In this document: positions 1 through 12,600 of the stretch, one piece after another
Layout: every line of letters begins with the position of its first letter
Numbering within the stretch: the stretch's first letter is position 1
DNA from: Tridacna crocea
Lineage: Eukaryota; Mollusca; Bivalvia; Cardiida; Cardiidae
NCBI GenBank assembly: GCA_943736015.1
Contig: OX031059.1
Location: forward strand, 19,654,001 to 19,718,000
Length of the DNA: 64,000 bases
Direction of reading: 5' to 3'
Notes under the pieces: model-generated
Told to the model about the DNA's origin: nothing
What the model saw: the letters and a program-made list of their open reading frames with translations, nothing else
Database searches by the model: none
Program-made: the position numbers and the translations under genes

Positions 1-860
1 CCCTGTAATAATAACAAAAAAATCTAACCTTTCCTGTTCAGGTCAGCAAAGAGTGATAACATAATTGCAACTGTGTGGAATTGTGAAGCTTTTAACTTAA
101 AGGTGGCCCTTCAGATTTTGGGACGAAAATTTTACAAAAAATGTAAAAAAATCATCCTTATGGTCCCAAAGCCTTTTAATTTACGTTCATAAACCCCAGT
201 GGTCGAAGACCATCCAATAACACGAGAAATTAGAGATTTATTACGAACCAGGTTGACACCAACGGGAGACATGTTCTATTTTTAGATTATCAATTCTCTC
301 ATTTAAATACAGGAAAACACAGATGAAGTTTCAAACATCCGTCCAAAGAAGACATTATGGAAAATAATTATTACATGTTTGTTATATAATGGAATTTAAG
401 CGTTATTAGTCACGTGCCAGTCACTTGACATTCCCATGATTTTTGGTGCGAAATCTAAAAATAGCTTAAGAGGCTACGTAGCCTTTTAAGGGAATACCAT
501 CAAAAACATTTTTTTTTTGTAATTTTATGATTCTTAATTATTTATTATTTGTATTGTTTTTTCATATAAATTTCAATGATTATTTTTTTTTAATTTGGTG
601 TGATGTGAAAATTCTAAATACCCACCTTTAAGGCCCTTTACCTAATTATCTGGAGTTCAAAAAAGAAGGCTTTGAAAGCATTGTGGGAATTGGAGATTTT
701 TCCTTGCCTACAAGATTTTCTACCCTATTCAGGACAAGTTTCAATTTTTGAGTACTATTTGAGTACTTGTTTACTGCAAATGTTTTAAATTTAGACAACA
801 TCTAAAATTTTAATGTCTGGTATAGAGACTGATTACATTTTGCAACCAATAAAGGTGATT
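1..860. other. No gene or element recognised
   Basis: AT-rich sequence, probably PAK1IP1 intron. Only a weak exon-like stretch near 43-107 was noticed and not accepted. Confidence 0.3.
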
Positions 861-1089
861 TTAACCCATTACCAAACAACAATATTTTAGACTGGTCCAA
901 ATTAAAAGCATTTGCAGACGATAAAATAAAAGTGACTGAAAATTTGAAATTTGTTTTGTGAAGGGTAGAAAACATTGTGGGAAAAGGAGAAAATGCTGGT
1001 TACCAGCATTTTCTCCTTTTCCCACATTGTTTTCTAAAGGCTTCTTTCTCAGGGGCGTCAAAAGTAGGGATTGTGTGGTAATGGGTTAA
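861..1089. repeat. TTAA foldback repeat, reference copy
   Basis: A well-preserved copy showing the family plan. The ends are TTAACCCATTACC and its inverse. There is an asymmetric pair of arms (one with AGACTGGTCCAAATT, the other with AGTAGGGATTGTG). The centre is a palindrome, GAGAAAATGCTGG / CCAGCATTTTCTC, extended on both sides by GTGGGAAAAG / CTTTTCCCAC. TTAA at both ends suggests TTAA target duplication, as in piggyBac-type MITEs. Two subtypes recur: A (ACTTTTGACGCCCCTGAG arm, TAATGGGTTAA end) and B (CCCTGGTTTTTACGACCCTG arm, TAAAGGGTTAA end). 'Forward' below means this arm is on the left. This copy is type A, reverse. Confidence 0.85.
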
Positions 1090-1251
1090 ATGCCTCTGTA
1101 ACCATAAATTCTGCTTGAATCATGCAAATTCAATGTAAACGACACATTTCACCCTTTTAAGTTTTACTTTGTGTCTGAAACAGGACTGGCACATGGGTAA
1201 CCCCAACTTTGTTCAAGAGCTTTAATTTAGTATCTATAGAACAGTTCATAA

Positions 1252-2226
1252 ACAAGGGGGCCAAGATATGGCCCTGGATTGCTCACCTGAAATTTTGAAA
1301 GGACCATTGCCAATTTTTTTTAAAAGTCTAATCAGCCTTTTCAGAAAAGAAGAATTTTCAAGAATTTCTGCATGTCTGTACAGTGTAAACAGCCCACAGC
1401 CATCAGAGCCATGTTCCCTGATGGATCAAAATTTCTATGGCAATTTCTGAAAAGGGTCAGCTAAGAAACATAAGTTTGAAATTATTTCAAAATCTGATCA
1501 GCTGTTTCAGAGAAAAAGAATTTTAAAGAATTTCTTCATGGCCAAATAATGCAAGTAGCCCCCATTCACTAGAGCCATGTTTCTTGACAAATCAGCATTT
1601 TGTGTACAATTTTTGAAAAGGGTTACCCAAGGAACATTTCTGTGATGTTATTTCAAAATCTGATCTGCCATTTCAGAAAAGAAGAATTTTAAAGAATTCC
1701 TTCATGGCCATATAGTGCAAGTAGCTCCCATTCATCAGAGCCATGTTTCTTGATGTATCAGAATTTGCAAATAGTTTTTGAAAACGGTCATCCAAGGAAC
1801 ATTTCTGTGAAATTATTTCAGAATCTGACCTGTGGTTTCAGAGAAGAAGAATCTTTAAGAATATCTTCATTTCTGTATAGTGCAAGTAGCCCCCATTCAC
1901 CAGAGCCATGTTTCTTGATGGATCAAAATTTCTCGAACACTTTTTGAAAAGGGTCACCCAAAGAACATCCCTGTGAAATTATTTCAAAATCTGACACATG
2001 GTTTCAGAGAAGAAGAATTTTTAAGAAATTCTTCATTTCCCTATAGTGCAAGTAGCTCCCATTCACCAGAGCCACATTTCTTGATGGATCAAAATTTCAT
2101 GAACAGATTTTGAAAAGCGTCACCCAAGGAACCTCTCTGTGATTTTTTTTTCAAAATCTGACCAGTGCTTTCAGAGAGGAAGAATTTTTAAAGAAATTCT
2201 TCATTTCCATATAGTGCAAGTAGCCC
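1252..2226 (+). repeat. ACAAGGGGGCCAAGATATGG repeat with 165-bp tandem units
   Basis: After a unique head, about six units of roughly 166 bp follow, each with TTTCAGAGAAGAAGAATTTT, ATAGTGCAAGTAGC and CACCAGAGCCATG; starts are near 1341, 1505, 1672, 1835, 2001 and 2170. A shorter relative lies at 40019-40780. Short open frames here are by-products of the repeat. Confidence 0.75.
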
Positions 2227-3825
2227 CGGAAGTTGTTTATAACATGTAAATCTTGGAAAAAATACTGACAAAATTCATTGTGTGTGGTGACCAATTTGTA
2301 TTTTTTTGGGAACGTAAATATTAACTTGTGCAGCTGATGAAATTCACAGTTTTCTCTAGGTACAGTGCTTAAATTGAAAACATTTCTATTTCAAACAAAG
2401 GATTATTTAATATGCAAGCAACAGGTATGCTTAAATCATAAATTTGTGCTCTACTTGCGAAATTATGAGAGTTCAAAGTTGCACAAAAAATCTGTGTGGA
2501 GCTTTCAACTGATTTTGTCTTAATCGTCTCCGTACCCACAGGCAACCAGTCAAACAGTAACATCACCTTTGGGGACAATTAATACCTGTACTATACCAAC
2601 ACCCAACTAATATGTTGGTATACTGCAAAAAGGATCTGTCTTGAACAATTTAGATGAACAGTTCTATCTAATTTCTCTTTAGTTTCTGACATGAAATACT
2701 ATCTGGTCTCAGGTCATGTAAGGTAGAACCGATAGCAGTCTAATATATATGCACCAGAATATTGGACCTACTGACCAACAAAATGCAAACTAATGTTCAT
2801 CACAGAATAATCTAAATGACCAATTTTATTTTCCATTATTCTATTCCGTGATTGGCCTACGTAAATCTGGGTTGTATATCATTAAAGTTGGATCCCTGCT
2901 CAGTATTGTCATTTCAGTTCGGTAAAATTTGGTTTGGTCTGGAAAAAATTCAAAGTTTACCAGAACCAATGTCCAGTGAAAAATTTGAGTATTTTATGAG
3001 GTCTGTGATTGGCACTGACACATGTCATATGTCTGGAGTTTTTCAGGATTAAAAAGTAACATTAGAAAGATAATTCAAATAAAGCTGTCCTAGGACCAAA
3101 AAGGTAGTAAGAAATTTGATGCTGAAAATGACCTTACAGAAAAAAAATAATCAATACAGAAAGTGTCGTATTGGATTAGTATGCGAGGACTGGGCAGGCT
3201 GATCTGAGTCAACACTTTATTCAAATGTTTGAATGACCCTTTTTGTGTGTTGCAAGCCATGTATAGCTATCTAATTCATTCCTGTTTTTATTGTTTTCAT
3301 TTTTTATTGGCCATTCTTTTTCGGTTTATATTTAGGGTTCAGAATAAACTTATTTACTAATAAGCTGATTTATTTAATGTATGAAATGGGAAAGTAAACA
3401 TTTAGAGCTGAGTCTCCTTTTCGCTGATCATCTAATGTAGACAAAGATGCAACAGATGCCAATCAGATCTCGGTATTTACCTCTCTTTCACCTTCCAATT
3501 TCTTTCCTTTAATGGATAATGCCATCCAAAATAGTTCTCCGGTTTTAAAGAGTCCACCACATTGCTTTAATAAGATCATGTGCCATGGTAATCCTTTTGG
3601 GCATGGTTATCAATTTGTTAATTATGTGTTAGGCAATCTATGTCATTTTGACATTGCTAAGGTGAAGTCGTACAGTTGATTACGCAACCCGCCCCAACCC
3701 CTGGTTGTTTCTCCCACCTCCCCAATGAAATTGCTAATGTACGGACGGCCGACCTGGTGTATAACATAATATGATCCTTGGGGCATATAAAAGGATGCCA
3801 GCTACACCTGCGCATTTGTTTTGTG
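2227..3825. other. Mostly unassigned AT-rich sequence
   Basis: No exon with credible splice sites and homology was seen. At 3164-3232 there is a worn copy of the AGTGTCGT...GATTAG...CAGGCTGATC...ACACTTT hairpin element that is clearer at 33000-33185. Confidence 0.35.
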
Positions 3826-4273
3826 GATTTTCAGCTGTTTCGGTAACAGACAAGTTCAGTAACATAGATTTATATAGTAAATCGATTGGTTTCAGTAACA
3901 AAGCAATTATATAGTGTTTATGTATTGTGATGTTCTTTACACCCAACGCATGGCTTTATTTAATTATTTAAAACTTTAATTTGTAATTTCAACGATGTTA
4001 CATGAATATTTTTTTGCTATATATACCTCATCTCATGCTGTATATATTGACCATGTGGATTGCCTATCTTTCAGGCGAAAGAGGGTGGAGAGTGAAAAAA
4101 ATAATAGGTTTGAACCTATCTGTCAAGGGATAACTGGATCCCTGGGTGAAAAGTGCAAAAATAAAAGGTTTGATCATAAAAAAGCCATACATTAGGTGTC
4201 ACAGGACATAAACATGAAATATAATATTGCTTTGTTGCCGAAACATCCACTCGATTGACTCTATAAGTTTGTG

Positions 4274-6138
4274 GGTTTACAGTCAAAACGTACCAAAACC
4301 AAAACGTACCCAAGTCAAAACGTACCCACGTGGAGTCAAAACGTACCCAACTGAAGTCAAAACGTACCCAAGTGGAGTCAAAACGTACCCAAGGTGAAGT
4401 CAAAATGTACCCATAATTTTTATAGTGTTTTTATCTTCGTTCTTTCCACAAATCAACAGAAATATTGTTTTCGCCATCTTGATGATGATAATGTTTAATT
4501 CTGCTTTATTTCAAATTTGTCTTACTTGATTAAAACAAATAATGAAGCATATCACCGAACACATAGCTAAGTCTATCAAACGCTTTATGATAGAATTATA
4601 TTGTGTGTATCTCTCTTTTTTAGGCAAATACAATTAACATTAGGGAAAAAGCATCAGATACGTTGATATTGTTATCCATCATTATTAATACATATTTCAT
4701 CAATAAAAAAAAAAAAAATCGGGAAAAAAATCTTGATAAGAATGAGCACTTTTATAAAAATGAGATACATTAATTACATTGCTTGGATAACAAAAGGTGC
4801 AATTGTCACACCCAAAAAGAGTGTAATAAATTATAATTATGTGGTGAATAAATTAATCATTCACAGTGGTATTTAACTCATTACCAAACGAGAACATTTT
4901 AGGTTTGTCCAAATTGAAAGCATTTGCAGACGACAAAATAAAGGTGACTGAAAAATAGAAATATGTTCTGGAAAGGGTAGAAAACACTGTGGGAAAAGGA
5001 GAAAATACTGGTTACCAGCATTTTCTCCTTTTCCCACAGTGTTTTCAAAAGGCTTCTTTCTCAGGGGCGTCAAAAGTAGGGATTGAGTGGTAATGGGTAA
5101 AGCTGCTTTATATTACCTGATTATATATTTGAATGCTTTGTAAATATTGATGATTTGAGAGACAGTTTGCTTTAGTTGAAAAACTGAAGGGTTGATTTTT
5201 TTGATAAATACATTAAATGCTCTGATGCAAATTTTCATCATACTTTCCTTTTCTTCCCTTTTAAAGTTCTTCTTTGTCGCATTTTTACTATCGGGAAATT
5301 CCCTAAACATGGATAAGTAAAAGATTTTGTTGTCTATGAGTGGTGACTCGGTTACACATTCTTATCATTACAGGTATAAATATTTACACACTTTTTCAGT
5401 TAGTTAAAATATTAACATTTAGAGGGCAAATATTATAAGATATATTCTGGACAGAAAATATTGTAAACTTAACTCTTTATCAATCAATAAAATGTTGGAC
5501 TCTTCCAGATTGAAAACACTTGCAAACAACCGTTATAATATAAGGCTTCGAAGGGTAAAAAACATCGTGAGAAACGGGAGAAAGTTGTTACAATGTTGTA
5601 AAAAAACTATTTTTCAGAAGGATTGTTAATACAACAGATTGTGTAATTAAAGGTAACTTGTGCTTTTTGTGGGTAAAAAAAAAAATGAACATTTTCATCA
5701 TAAACTTAAATTGAATAGATTTGACTCATTTTTTGTTAACTTTGAAAAAGGGCTGGGTGGTAAATATATTTAATACTATGTAGCATTGTGTACAAATAGT
5801 TGTCATTAAAAGTTTTATGAAAATAAAACTGTTAATGACAACTTGTTTGTTACACCTGTTTAGTCCTGACATAAACACATCACCCATAATTGAATGTAAT
5901 GTAGGATTAAAACCATGCATCACTTTTAAAGAATTTAAAAAAAATATAAAGTGAGTTTCGAGTTAAAACATCCTTAAAAGGTAAGATACATGAAGTTTTT
6001 AATCTATATAACCAAAGCAGAAATTATTTAAATTAAAATTTTACTTTGGGTACGTTTTGACTTAATTTTTGGGTACGTTTTGACTCAGCTTTTGGGTACG
6101 TTTTGACTTATTTTTTGGGTACGTTTTGACCGCATCCC
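4274..6138. mobile_element. Element B: TIR element with inverted subterminal arrays, nested in A
   Basis: Flanked by an exact 8-bp direct repeat AGTTTGTG (4266-4273 and 6139-6146). Ends are GGTTTACAGTCAAAACGTAC and, inward from the right, GGGATGCGGTCAAAACGTAC. Seven copies of a GTCAAAACGTACCC motif follow the left end (about 4283-4413) and four inverted copies precede the right end (about 6047-6130). No transposase ORF. An 8-bp duplication fits hAT, Merlin or P-type elements; I cannot choose. Confidence 0.8.
4873..5100. repeat. TTAA foldback copy inside element B
   Basis: Type A, reverse, nearly full length. It is the third level of nesting here. A second, decayed copy follows at about 5469-5652. 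Confidence 0.8.
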
Positions 6139-6181
6139 AGTTTGTGTTACCGAACTCGTCTGTTACCGAAACATCTGTCAC

Positions 6182-6271
6182 CTGTTCTGAAATCAACAAA
6201 CCAACCTTTCCTACTCTGATAACCCTGAACCCAATCAAAACTTCATCGTAGGTTCCGACTACCACTTCCAT
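6182..6271 (-). CDS. PAK1IP1: PAK1IP1 (MAK11 homologue), first coding exon only
   Basis: A 30-codon exon begins MEVVVGTYDEVLIGF and ends ISEQ, followed by a GT donor (CAG then gtgaca). The N-terminus resembles vertebrate PAK1IP1 (MELVAGCYEQVLFGF), whose first exon, as I recall it, also ends in EQ. PAK1IP1 is a nucleolar WD40 protein needed for 60S ribosome assembly and reported to bind PAK1. I found no WD-repeat exon at lower coordinates, so the gene should continue left of the window. The donor lies at the terminus of a mobile element (3826-6183), so the last two exon bases and the GT may come from the insertion. The start is the only ATG in a good context and lies 13 bp from a CACGTG box. 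The family call rests on about 15 residues plus the exon boundary, so it is moderate. Confidence 0.6.
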
Positions 6272-6594
6272 CGTGTACTACCACACGTGCCTCCTGATTG
6301 TAAACATTGTCGTAAACGTCATAGAAAAGTGTAAATAGTCTCGATAATAATAAGACAAAATAAATATTTTCTTATTTATTTTACACAAAGTGACCAAATA
6401 ATCAGCTTTAGTTTTCATTATTCATTGTCTGTAACTATAGTTCTACCACAGAGATGGGTATATGAGTCTACGATATTAGATAAATTTTGGTTAGAGGCTT
6501 TCTCTCAGTACATGGACGATCTGTAGCTGCAGCCACGCTCAAACTAAAAGAGAGCAATAGCATATGTGACAGATTGCGTAAAATATTGAAAAAA
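6272..6594. promoter_or_regulatory. Divergent promoter between PAK1IP1 and TRNAU1AP
   Basis: The two start codons face away from each other across 323 bp that carry no recognisable repeat, unusual in this window. A canonical E-box CACGTG is at 6284-6289, next to the PAK1IP1 start. E-boxes are common in ribosome-biogenesis promoters, but use of this one is inference. No convincing TATA box is seen. Confidence 0.55.
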
Positions 6595-6636
6595 ATGGGA
6601 GAGAAGGAAGGAAGTCGTACATTATGGATGGGCGAT
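6595..6636 (+). CDS. TRNAU1AP: TRNAU1AP coding exon 1
   Basis: Encodes [14 protein letters not shown] and ends between codons (GAT, then gtaatt). The RNP2 strand of RRM1 is split here, with LEPYMDEFF following in exon 2. Confidence 0.9.
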
Positions 6637-9600
6637 GTAATTTATTTTACTTAAATATATACTGAAATAAGATCCAAAAAACTCTCCTAAGAACTGTCTA
6701 GGTTTACTTCGTCCCAAAGACAACTCACCCTTGAAATCAAAGTGCTGTCAGCACTGTAATAGGTCGACACTGAATAACTATAATATTTTGAAATCACAAA
6801 TCAAATGGCAGAATTTATGGGGGGGGGGGTTGCTTTTACCAAAATGTTTTCCCTTTTCATGCAGATTTTCAGATCTTTCATTATAGTAGTTGTTTCTGAA
6901 TGCTTTTATGTTAGAGCAGTCTTAAAATTATTGTTAGGTTATTAGTCAAGTCACCTTTAATGACAGCCCTATTCCTTTTAACTTGAAGTTATGTTATACT
7001 TAACCCTTTACCAGATGACAAAATTTGAGTCTGGTCCCATTTAATGTATATGCAGGTGACAATTTCAGTTTGGCTTAAATGGTACTACTTTTCTTTTACA
7101 GGGCGGAAACAATGTGGTATAAGGAGATAATGCTGGTTACCAGCATTTTCTCGTTTTACCCTAATGTTTTCAAAAAGCTTCTTTCTCAGTGTCATTTAAA
7201 TCAGCATTGTGCAGGAAAGGCTTAACTACCTGTATTCTTATGTTTTTGTTCATTACAGCTGGAGCCTTACATGGATGAGTTTTTCATTCTTCAAGCATTT
7301 GATAGAATGGGAGAAACAGCGCAACAAGTGAAACTCATACACAACAAATTTTCTGGGTAAAATGTTACTGTATTTTAAGATTCCTAATTAGATTTCTTTT
7401 GTTTGGTGCATATGATATTTTTGATATTATTTTAGCCATATTACCATGGCAAGTATGTCTAACCATGCTTTTCTGTAAACATGTTGTAACAAATATTTTT
7501 CAGGTTACCCCAGGGCTATTGTTTTGTGGACTTTACAGATAGCGAATCTGCACAGAGAGCAATGCTACGGTTAAATGGAAAAATCATTCCCAACAGTCAG
7601 CCTGTAAGTACATGTACTGAACTATGAACCACTCCACTGGTAAAAGATATATAGGATATTTGATCTTTTTGGTGAAAAATCTAAATTTATTTCATCTCGT
7701 TAACATTATGGGTAATATTTTCACGAGTGGAGCAGGTGGAAGATCGAAATTTATTTCATCTCTTATGAACACCATTGCACCATGCATGCAAATATTACCG
7801 ATGATTTTTACGAGATGAAATAAATTTCAATCTTTCACCAAACAAAACAAGTACAGTCAAACCTCAGTAGCTCGAACACGGGAATCTTCGAACACTACCG
7901 AAAATTCGAACAAGAATCTCAGTCCCGACAGAAAATGCTCTTAATTCAACGAGTTCGACTTCGGAAAACTCGCACACCGTGAAACTCGAACTCTCGAACA
8001 CATTTCATGGTCCCAAACGTAAAATCACTATACTTTTTACCTGGGAAAGGTCGAACAAAAGGTTGACCGATAAATTAGTTGACAAGTGTTGGTGAATTTC
8101 ACACATATAGGTTGTTTATCTGTTTATGACACCTTGTCCACTGATTGAAACGGTGCGTAATATTAACCCGTTCCGTGAAAAATAACTAGCTTTCATTAAT
8201 TAATGCTGATTGATAATGATTGTATTTTTTCTTGATTGGATGTTTGCTCTGCCTTTAATCAATTTTTCACGCCTTTTGCATCAAACTGTGGTGTTCGACG
8301 GTATTTAAGAGGAGAATTCTGAATCCCAGTATCATAACATACATGTAACGTATTAGAAATGTCTCAACCTACGGAAGAAAAGATCTCTGAGCAACTTAGT
8401 GAAGGACCCGGTAACGGGGGGATATCTAAGTCAGAGAAAAGAGGAACAAAAAGAAAACTTGACCAGAAACCCTTAGAAGTGAAATTCAACGCCATTATCG
8501 AGTTCGAAAAAGGTCAGAAGTCCAAAACAGAAATAGCCAGAATGTTCGACATCCCAAAGAATACACTATCAGGTTGGCTGAAGAAGGCCGATTCCATCAA
8601 AGAAGGCTTCGCAAAATTTGGGCCTAAACGACGCAACATGAGACAGGGAAACTTTGAAGATCTAGAGACTGCCTTACTCCGCTGGTTCAGAGAAGCCAGA
8701 AACCAGAACGTTCCTATTGGCGGTCCCATCATGTTAGAGAAAGCTAAATTCTTCGCAGACCAACTTGGTATAGACGACTTCAAACAATCGACCGGCTGGT
8801 TAGACAGATTTAAAGACAGACACCAGATCTCCTTCAAAGCCATCTGCGGCGAATCCAGATCCGTAGATTCAGACTCAGAGGCCATGGACGCATGGTCTGT
8901 ACAGAAAGAACAGCTCCTGAAGCGCTATTCTCCTCGAGACATCTATAATGCCGACGAGACCGGATTGTTCTACAGACTCACACCAGACAAGACCCTCGAA
9001 TTCAAAAATGTGTCCTGTGCGGGGGGTAAACGCAGTAAAGACCGTATTACAGTGATGGTGTGCGCTAACATGTCCGGTGACGATAAAATTCCACTCCTAG
9101 TGATCGGCAAATCCGCTAACCCACGGTGTTTCAAAAACGTCAAAACATTACCAACTCAGTATGAAAACAACAAAAAAGCGTGGATGACTAGTGAAATCTT
9201 CAAAAAGTGGCTAACTAAACTGGATAAACGTTTCCTCCGTGAAAACAGAAAAGTGGTTATGGTGATAGATAACTGCCCCGCCCATCCCGCTATGAAAGAA
9301 CTCAAAGCCATTGAACTTGTGTTTCTCCCTCCTAACACAACATCACACACTCAACCCTGCGACCAGGGAATCATCAAGAACCTAAAAGTCCACTACCGTC
9401 ACCAACTGATACAGAGACAACTAGCCGACATAGACAGTAAAAGTGACTTCGTGTTTACTGTCTTAGACGCCCTACGTTTACTGAGACAGTCCTGGTCTAT
9501 GGTTACGCCACAAACAATCTCCAAGTGTTTTCATCATGCTGGATTTAACTCTGTGTCAGATAACCCTTACCCCAGTGTTTCAGATAGTGACGACGAAGAC

Positions 9601-12600
9601 GATATCCCGCTTGCTCGTGTAGCCGAATTGTGCAAACGTGATCAACGTGATATCAGTGGTTACATTAACGTCGATTTAGACATTCCAGTGTGTGCCGAAA
9701 CCAGTGACAGTGACATTGTTTCTGACCTACTCTCAGCTCGAAATCCCGTAGAAGACGACATGACTCAAGAAGCCGACGACCAGCCTGCTCCCGAACCACC
9801 GACTCTCGCCGAAGCCATGACAGCCCATGATACCTTACGCCGCTTTTTTGAATCTGAGAATGACACTGAACATGAACTGTCTGTGATGTGCTCTTTGTAT
9901 AAATCTCTGTTTAAATTTGACTTGAAGAAACGCTCCACACGCCAGACTAGCATTCACGACTTTTTTAAGCATTGATATGGATATTCATTACCTTCTTCCT
10001 TTTTTTCTTGCAAACTGAGACCGTATATTAAACTTGTGTTCTATAAATAGAATAAATGTACATGTAAATAGAAAAGAGGATGTTTGAATGGTTTTATATC
10101 TTGTGTATGCATTTCTTATTAAAAATCAGATGATATTTAGATGACATGTGCTAAGTTAAGTAAATAAAAGTTATTTTACTGAACAACTATTTTGTTTGTA
10201 ATTTTTCCGTGTGATCATTTAAAATGCTATTGGACATAACCTACTGCGGACATACTATATTTCTTGATCGAATCCGGCGATCTGTGAATGATCTTCGGCT
10301 CGGTCGAACTTCCGATAACTCGAACAAATCGGCTGGTCCCCTGGGTGTTCGAGCTACCGAAGTTTGACTGTATTCTATTTATTTCATGCTTTTAAGCATT
10401 TCTGGGAGAAGCTTTATCCACATCCAGTACAGCTCTTTTCAGCCATTCCCTGTGTCATACCCCCTCCGCATAGCTACGCATTACAATATTACGTCAAACA
10501 TGAGAAATGTAAGGTAAATGATATATTTCCATGTGGTTGTCAGTCACACGCATTTTACCTCAGTAACTAGAATATAAAAATCGGTATTTTCGCTGACCAT
10601 ATCAGTAGAATATCAAAAAAATATTTTCACTGCTATTTCTAGATATCCTACTGGAAAGCATGAAATAATTGATTATACATGTACAAATACCACATATTTG
10701 TATACTCATCCATGAAACAATTAACTTTTTCTGAACTATTGTGGGTATACACTTCATCTTGTTTAGGGAAGCAGTCATAGGATAGCTGTAATGTGTGTGT
10801 TTGAGGTAGATACTGATAGCTACTAATCTCTTAACCCTTTACCAAACAACCCCTGGTTTTTATGACACAGAGGAAGAAGCCTTCTGAAGACATTGTGAGA
10901 AAGGGAAAAAATACTGGTAACCAGCATTTTCTCCTTTTCCCACAATGTTTTCTGCTCTTCTAAAGTCAATTTTCAAGTTTTTATCGCATTAATTTTGTCT
11001 TCAGGAAATCCTTTCAATTTGGATAAGTCTAAAATCTTGTCATTTGGTAAAGAGTTAACCAAACAATCCACTTTTTGACAATCCTGCAGGAAACAAGTTT
11101 CAATTTTTGAGTTCTGTTTATTTTATCATTTGCAAGAACTTTCAATTTGAACCAGTGTAAAATTTTGTCATTTGGTTAAGAGTTGAAAGGTATTTTTGAA
11201 ATAGATCTGTTCAGTTTTTGTAAACAATAAGCCATGACAATGGGGAAATAATTTGCAAATAGTTTCTAATTTATCTCTTTATTAAACGTCAAAATTTTAG
11301 ACTGGACCAAATTGAAAGCATTTGCAGATGACAAAATAAATTGGACTGAAAAATTGAATGTTGGATTGGGAAGGGTGGAAAACATTGGAGAAAAAGGGGA
11401 AAATGCTGGAAACCAGCATTATTTCCTTTACCCAGAATGTATTCAAAAGGTATCTTTCAAAGGGTCGCTAAAAGTCAAAATTGTGTGGTAAAAAGTTAAA
11501 TTTTGGTTTTCCAGCCTCACAGATTCAAACTGAATTGCAACAACATCAAGGACTCTATCAAGTAAGTCATAGATTTCTATCTGAGGATTATTTAACCCTT
11601 TAACCCTTTACCACACAATGCGTACTATGGATGACTCTGAGAAAGAAGCATTTTTAAAACATTATGGGAAAAGGAGAAAATGCTGGTAACCAGAATTTTC
11701 TCCTTAACCACCATTTTCTCCTTTTCCCACAATGTTTTCTACCTTGCTGGAAAAAAAATTCAATTTTTGAGTTACTTTTATTTCGTCGTCTGCAAGTGCT
11801 TTCAATTTGGACCACCCTTAAATTTTGTTGTTTAGGAAAGGGTTAACCCTTTACCACACAATGCCGACTTCGGATGACCCTGAGAAAGAAGCCTTTTTAT
11901 AACATTGTGGGAAAAGGAGAAAATGCTGGTAACCAGAATTTGCACCTTTTCTTACAATGTTTTCTCTCATCCTGGATACAAATTTCAATTTTTGAGTCAC
12001 TTTTATGGTGACGTTTGCAAATGCTTTCAATTTGGACCAGTCTAAAATTTTGTTGTTTGGTAAAGACTTAACAAATAATCCCTGGTCTTTACAACCCTGA
12101 GACAGAAGCCTCTTGAAAACATTGTTGAAAAAGAAGAAAATTCTGGTTACCTCCTTTTCCGCTAAGGTTTTCTACCCTGCTGAAAATGAATTTCACTTTT
12201 TGAGTTATATTTATTTTGGCGTCTGCAATTTTTATACGCCCGTCGAAGACGGGACGTATTATGGGATCACCCGTGACGGGCGGGCATCCGGGCGGGAGGG
12301 CGGCGTCCAGTTCTTTGTCCGGAGCATATCTCCAAAACTATTCAACCTAGGGTTATGAAATTTCATGGGTGGATAGATCTCATCAAGGAGGAGTACAGTG
12401 CACAGGAAGCATAACTCTTGCTTGCTTAATTTTTGAGTTATTGCCCGTTGTCGTTTTTTATACTTGAATTTTATCCGGAGCATATCTCCAAAACTATACT
12501 AGCTAGGGTTATGAAATTTCTTGGGTGGATAGAACTCACCAAGGGGGAGTGCAGTGCATAAGAACCATAACTCTTGCTTGCTTAATTTTTGAGTTATTGC

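Larger units (their letters stand above)
3826..6183. mobile_element. Element A: inverted-repeat transposon split by a nested insertion
   Basis: The right end is GGTGACAGATGTTTCGGTAA (read inward), continuing CAGACGAGTTCGGTAAC. The left end is a diverged version with TGTTTCGGTAACAGACAAG. Within the left part an inner inverted copy (GCTTTGTTGCCGAAACATCC near 4230) matches the same unit at 54.4-55.4 kb. Its right terminus was separated by the insertion at 4274-6138. Non-coding. The right end abuts PAK1IP1 exon 1. Confidence 0.75.

Noticed and set aside
43..107. Exon-like stretch on the plus strand after cctgttcag, reading SDNIIATVWNCEAF
   Set aside because: Faintly WD-like, but the downstream donor (gtggcc) is poor, no neighbouring exon is present, and the plus strand does not fit PAK1IP1.
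2369..2578. Minus-strand ORF with VGTETIKTK, considered as a PAK1IP1 WD exon
   Set aside because: Resemblance to a WD motif is limited to a few residues, with no acceptor and no HSGxIT-type continuation.
4116..4403. ORF with repeated WVRFDST
   Set aside because: It is the translated GTCAAAACGTACCC subterminal array of element B.
8514..9953. Minus-strand ORFs across the Tigger transposase
   Set aside because: Antisense shadows of the 538-aa ORF with no domain features.
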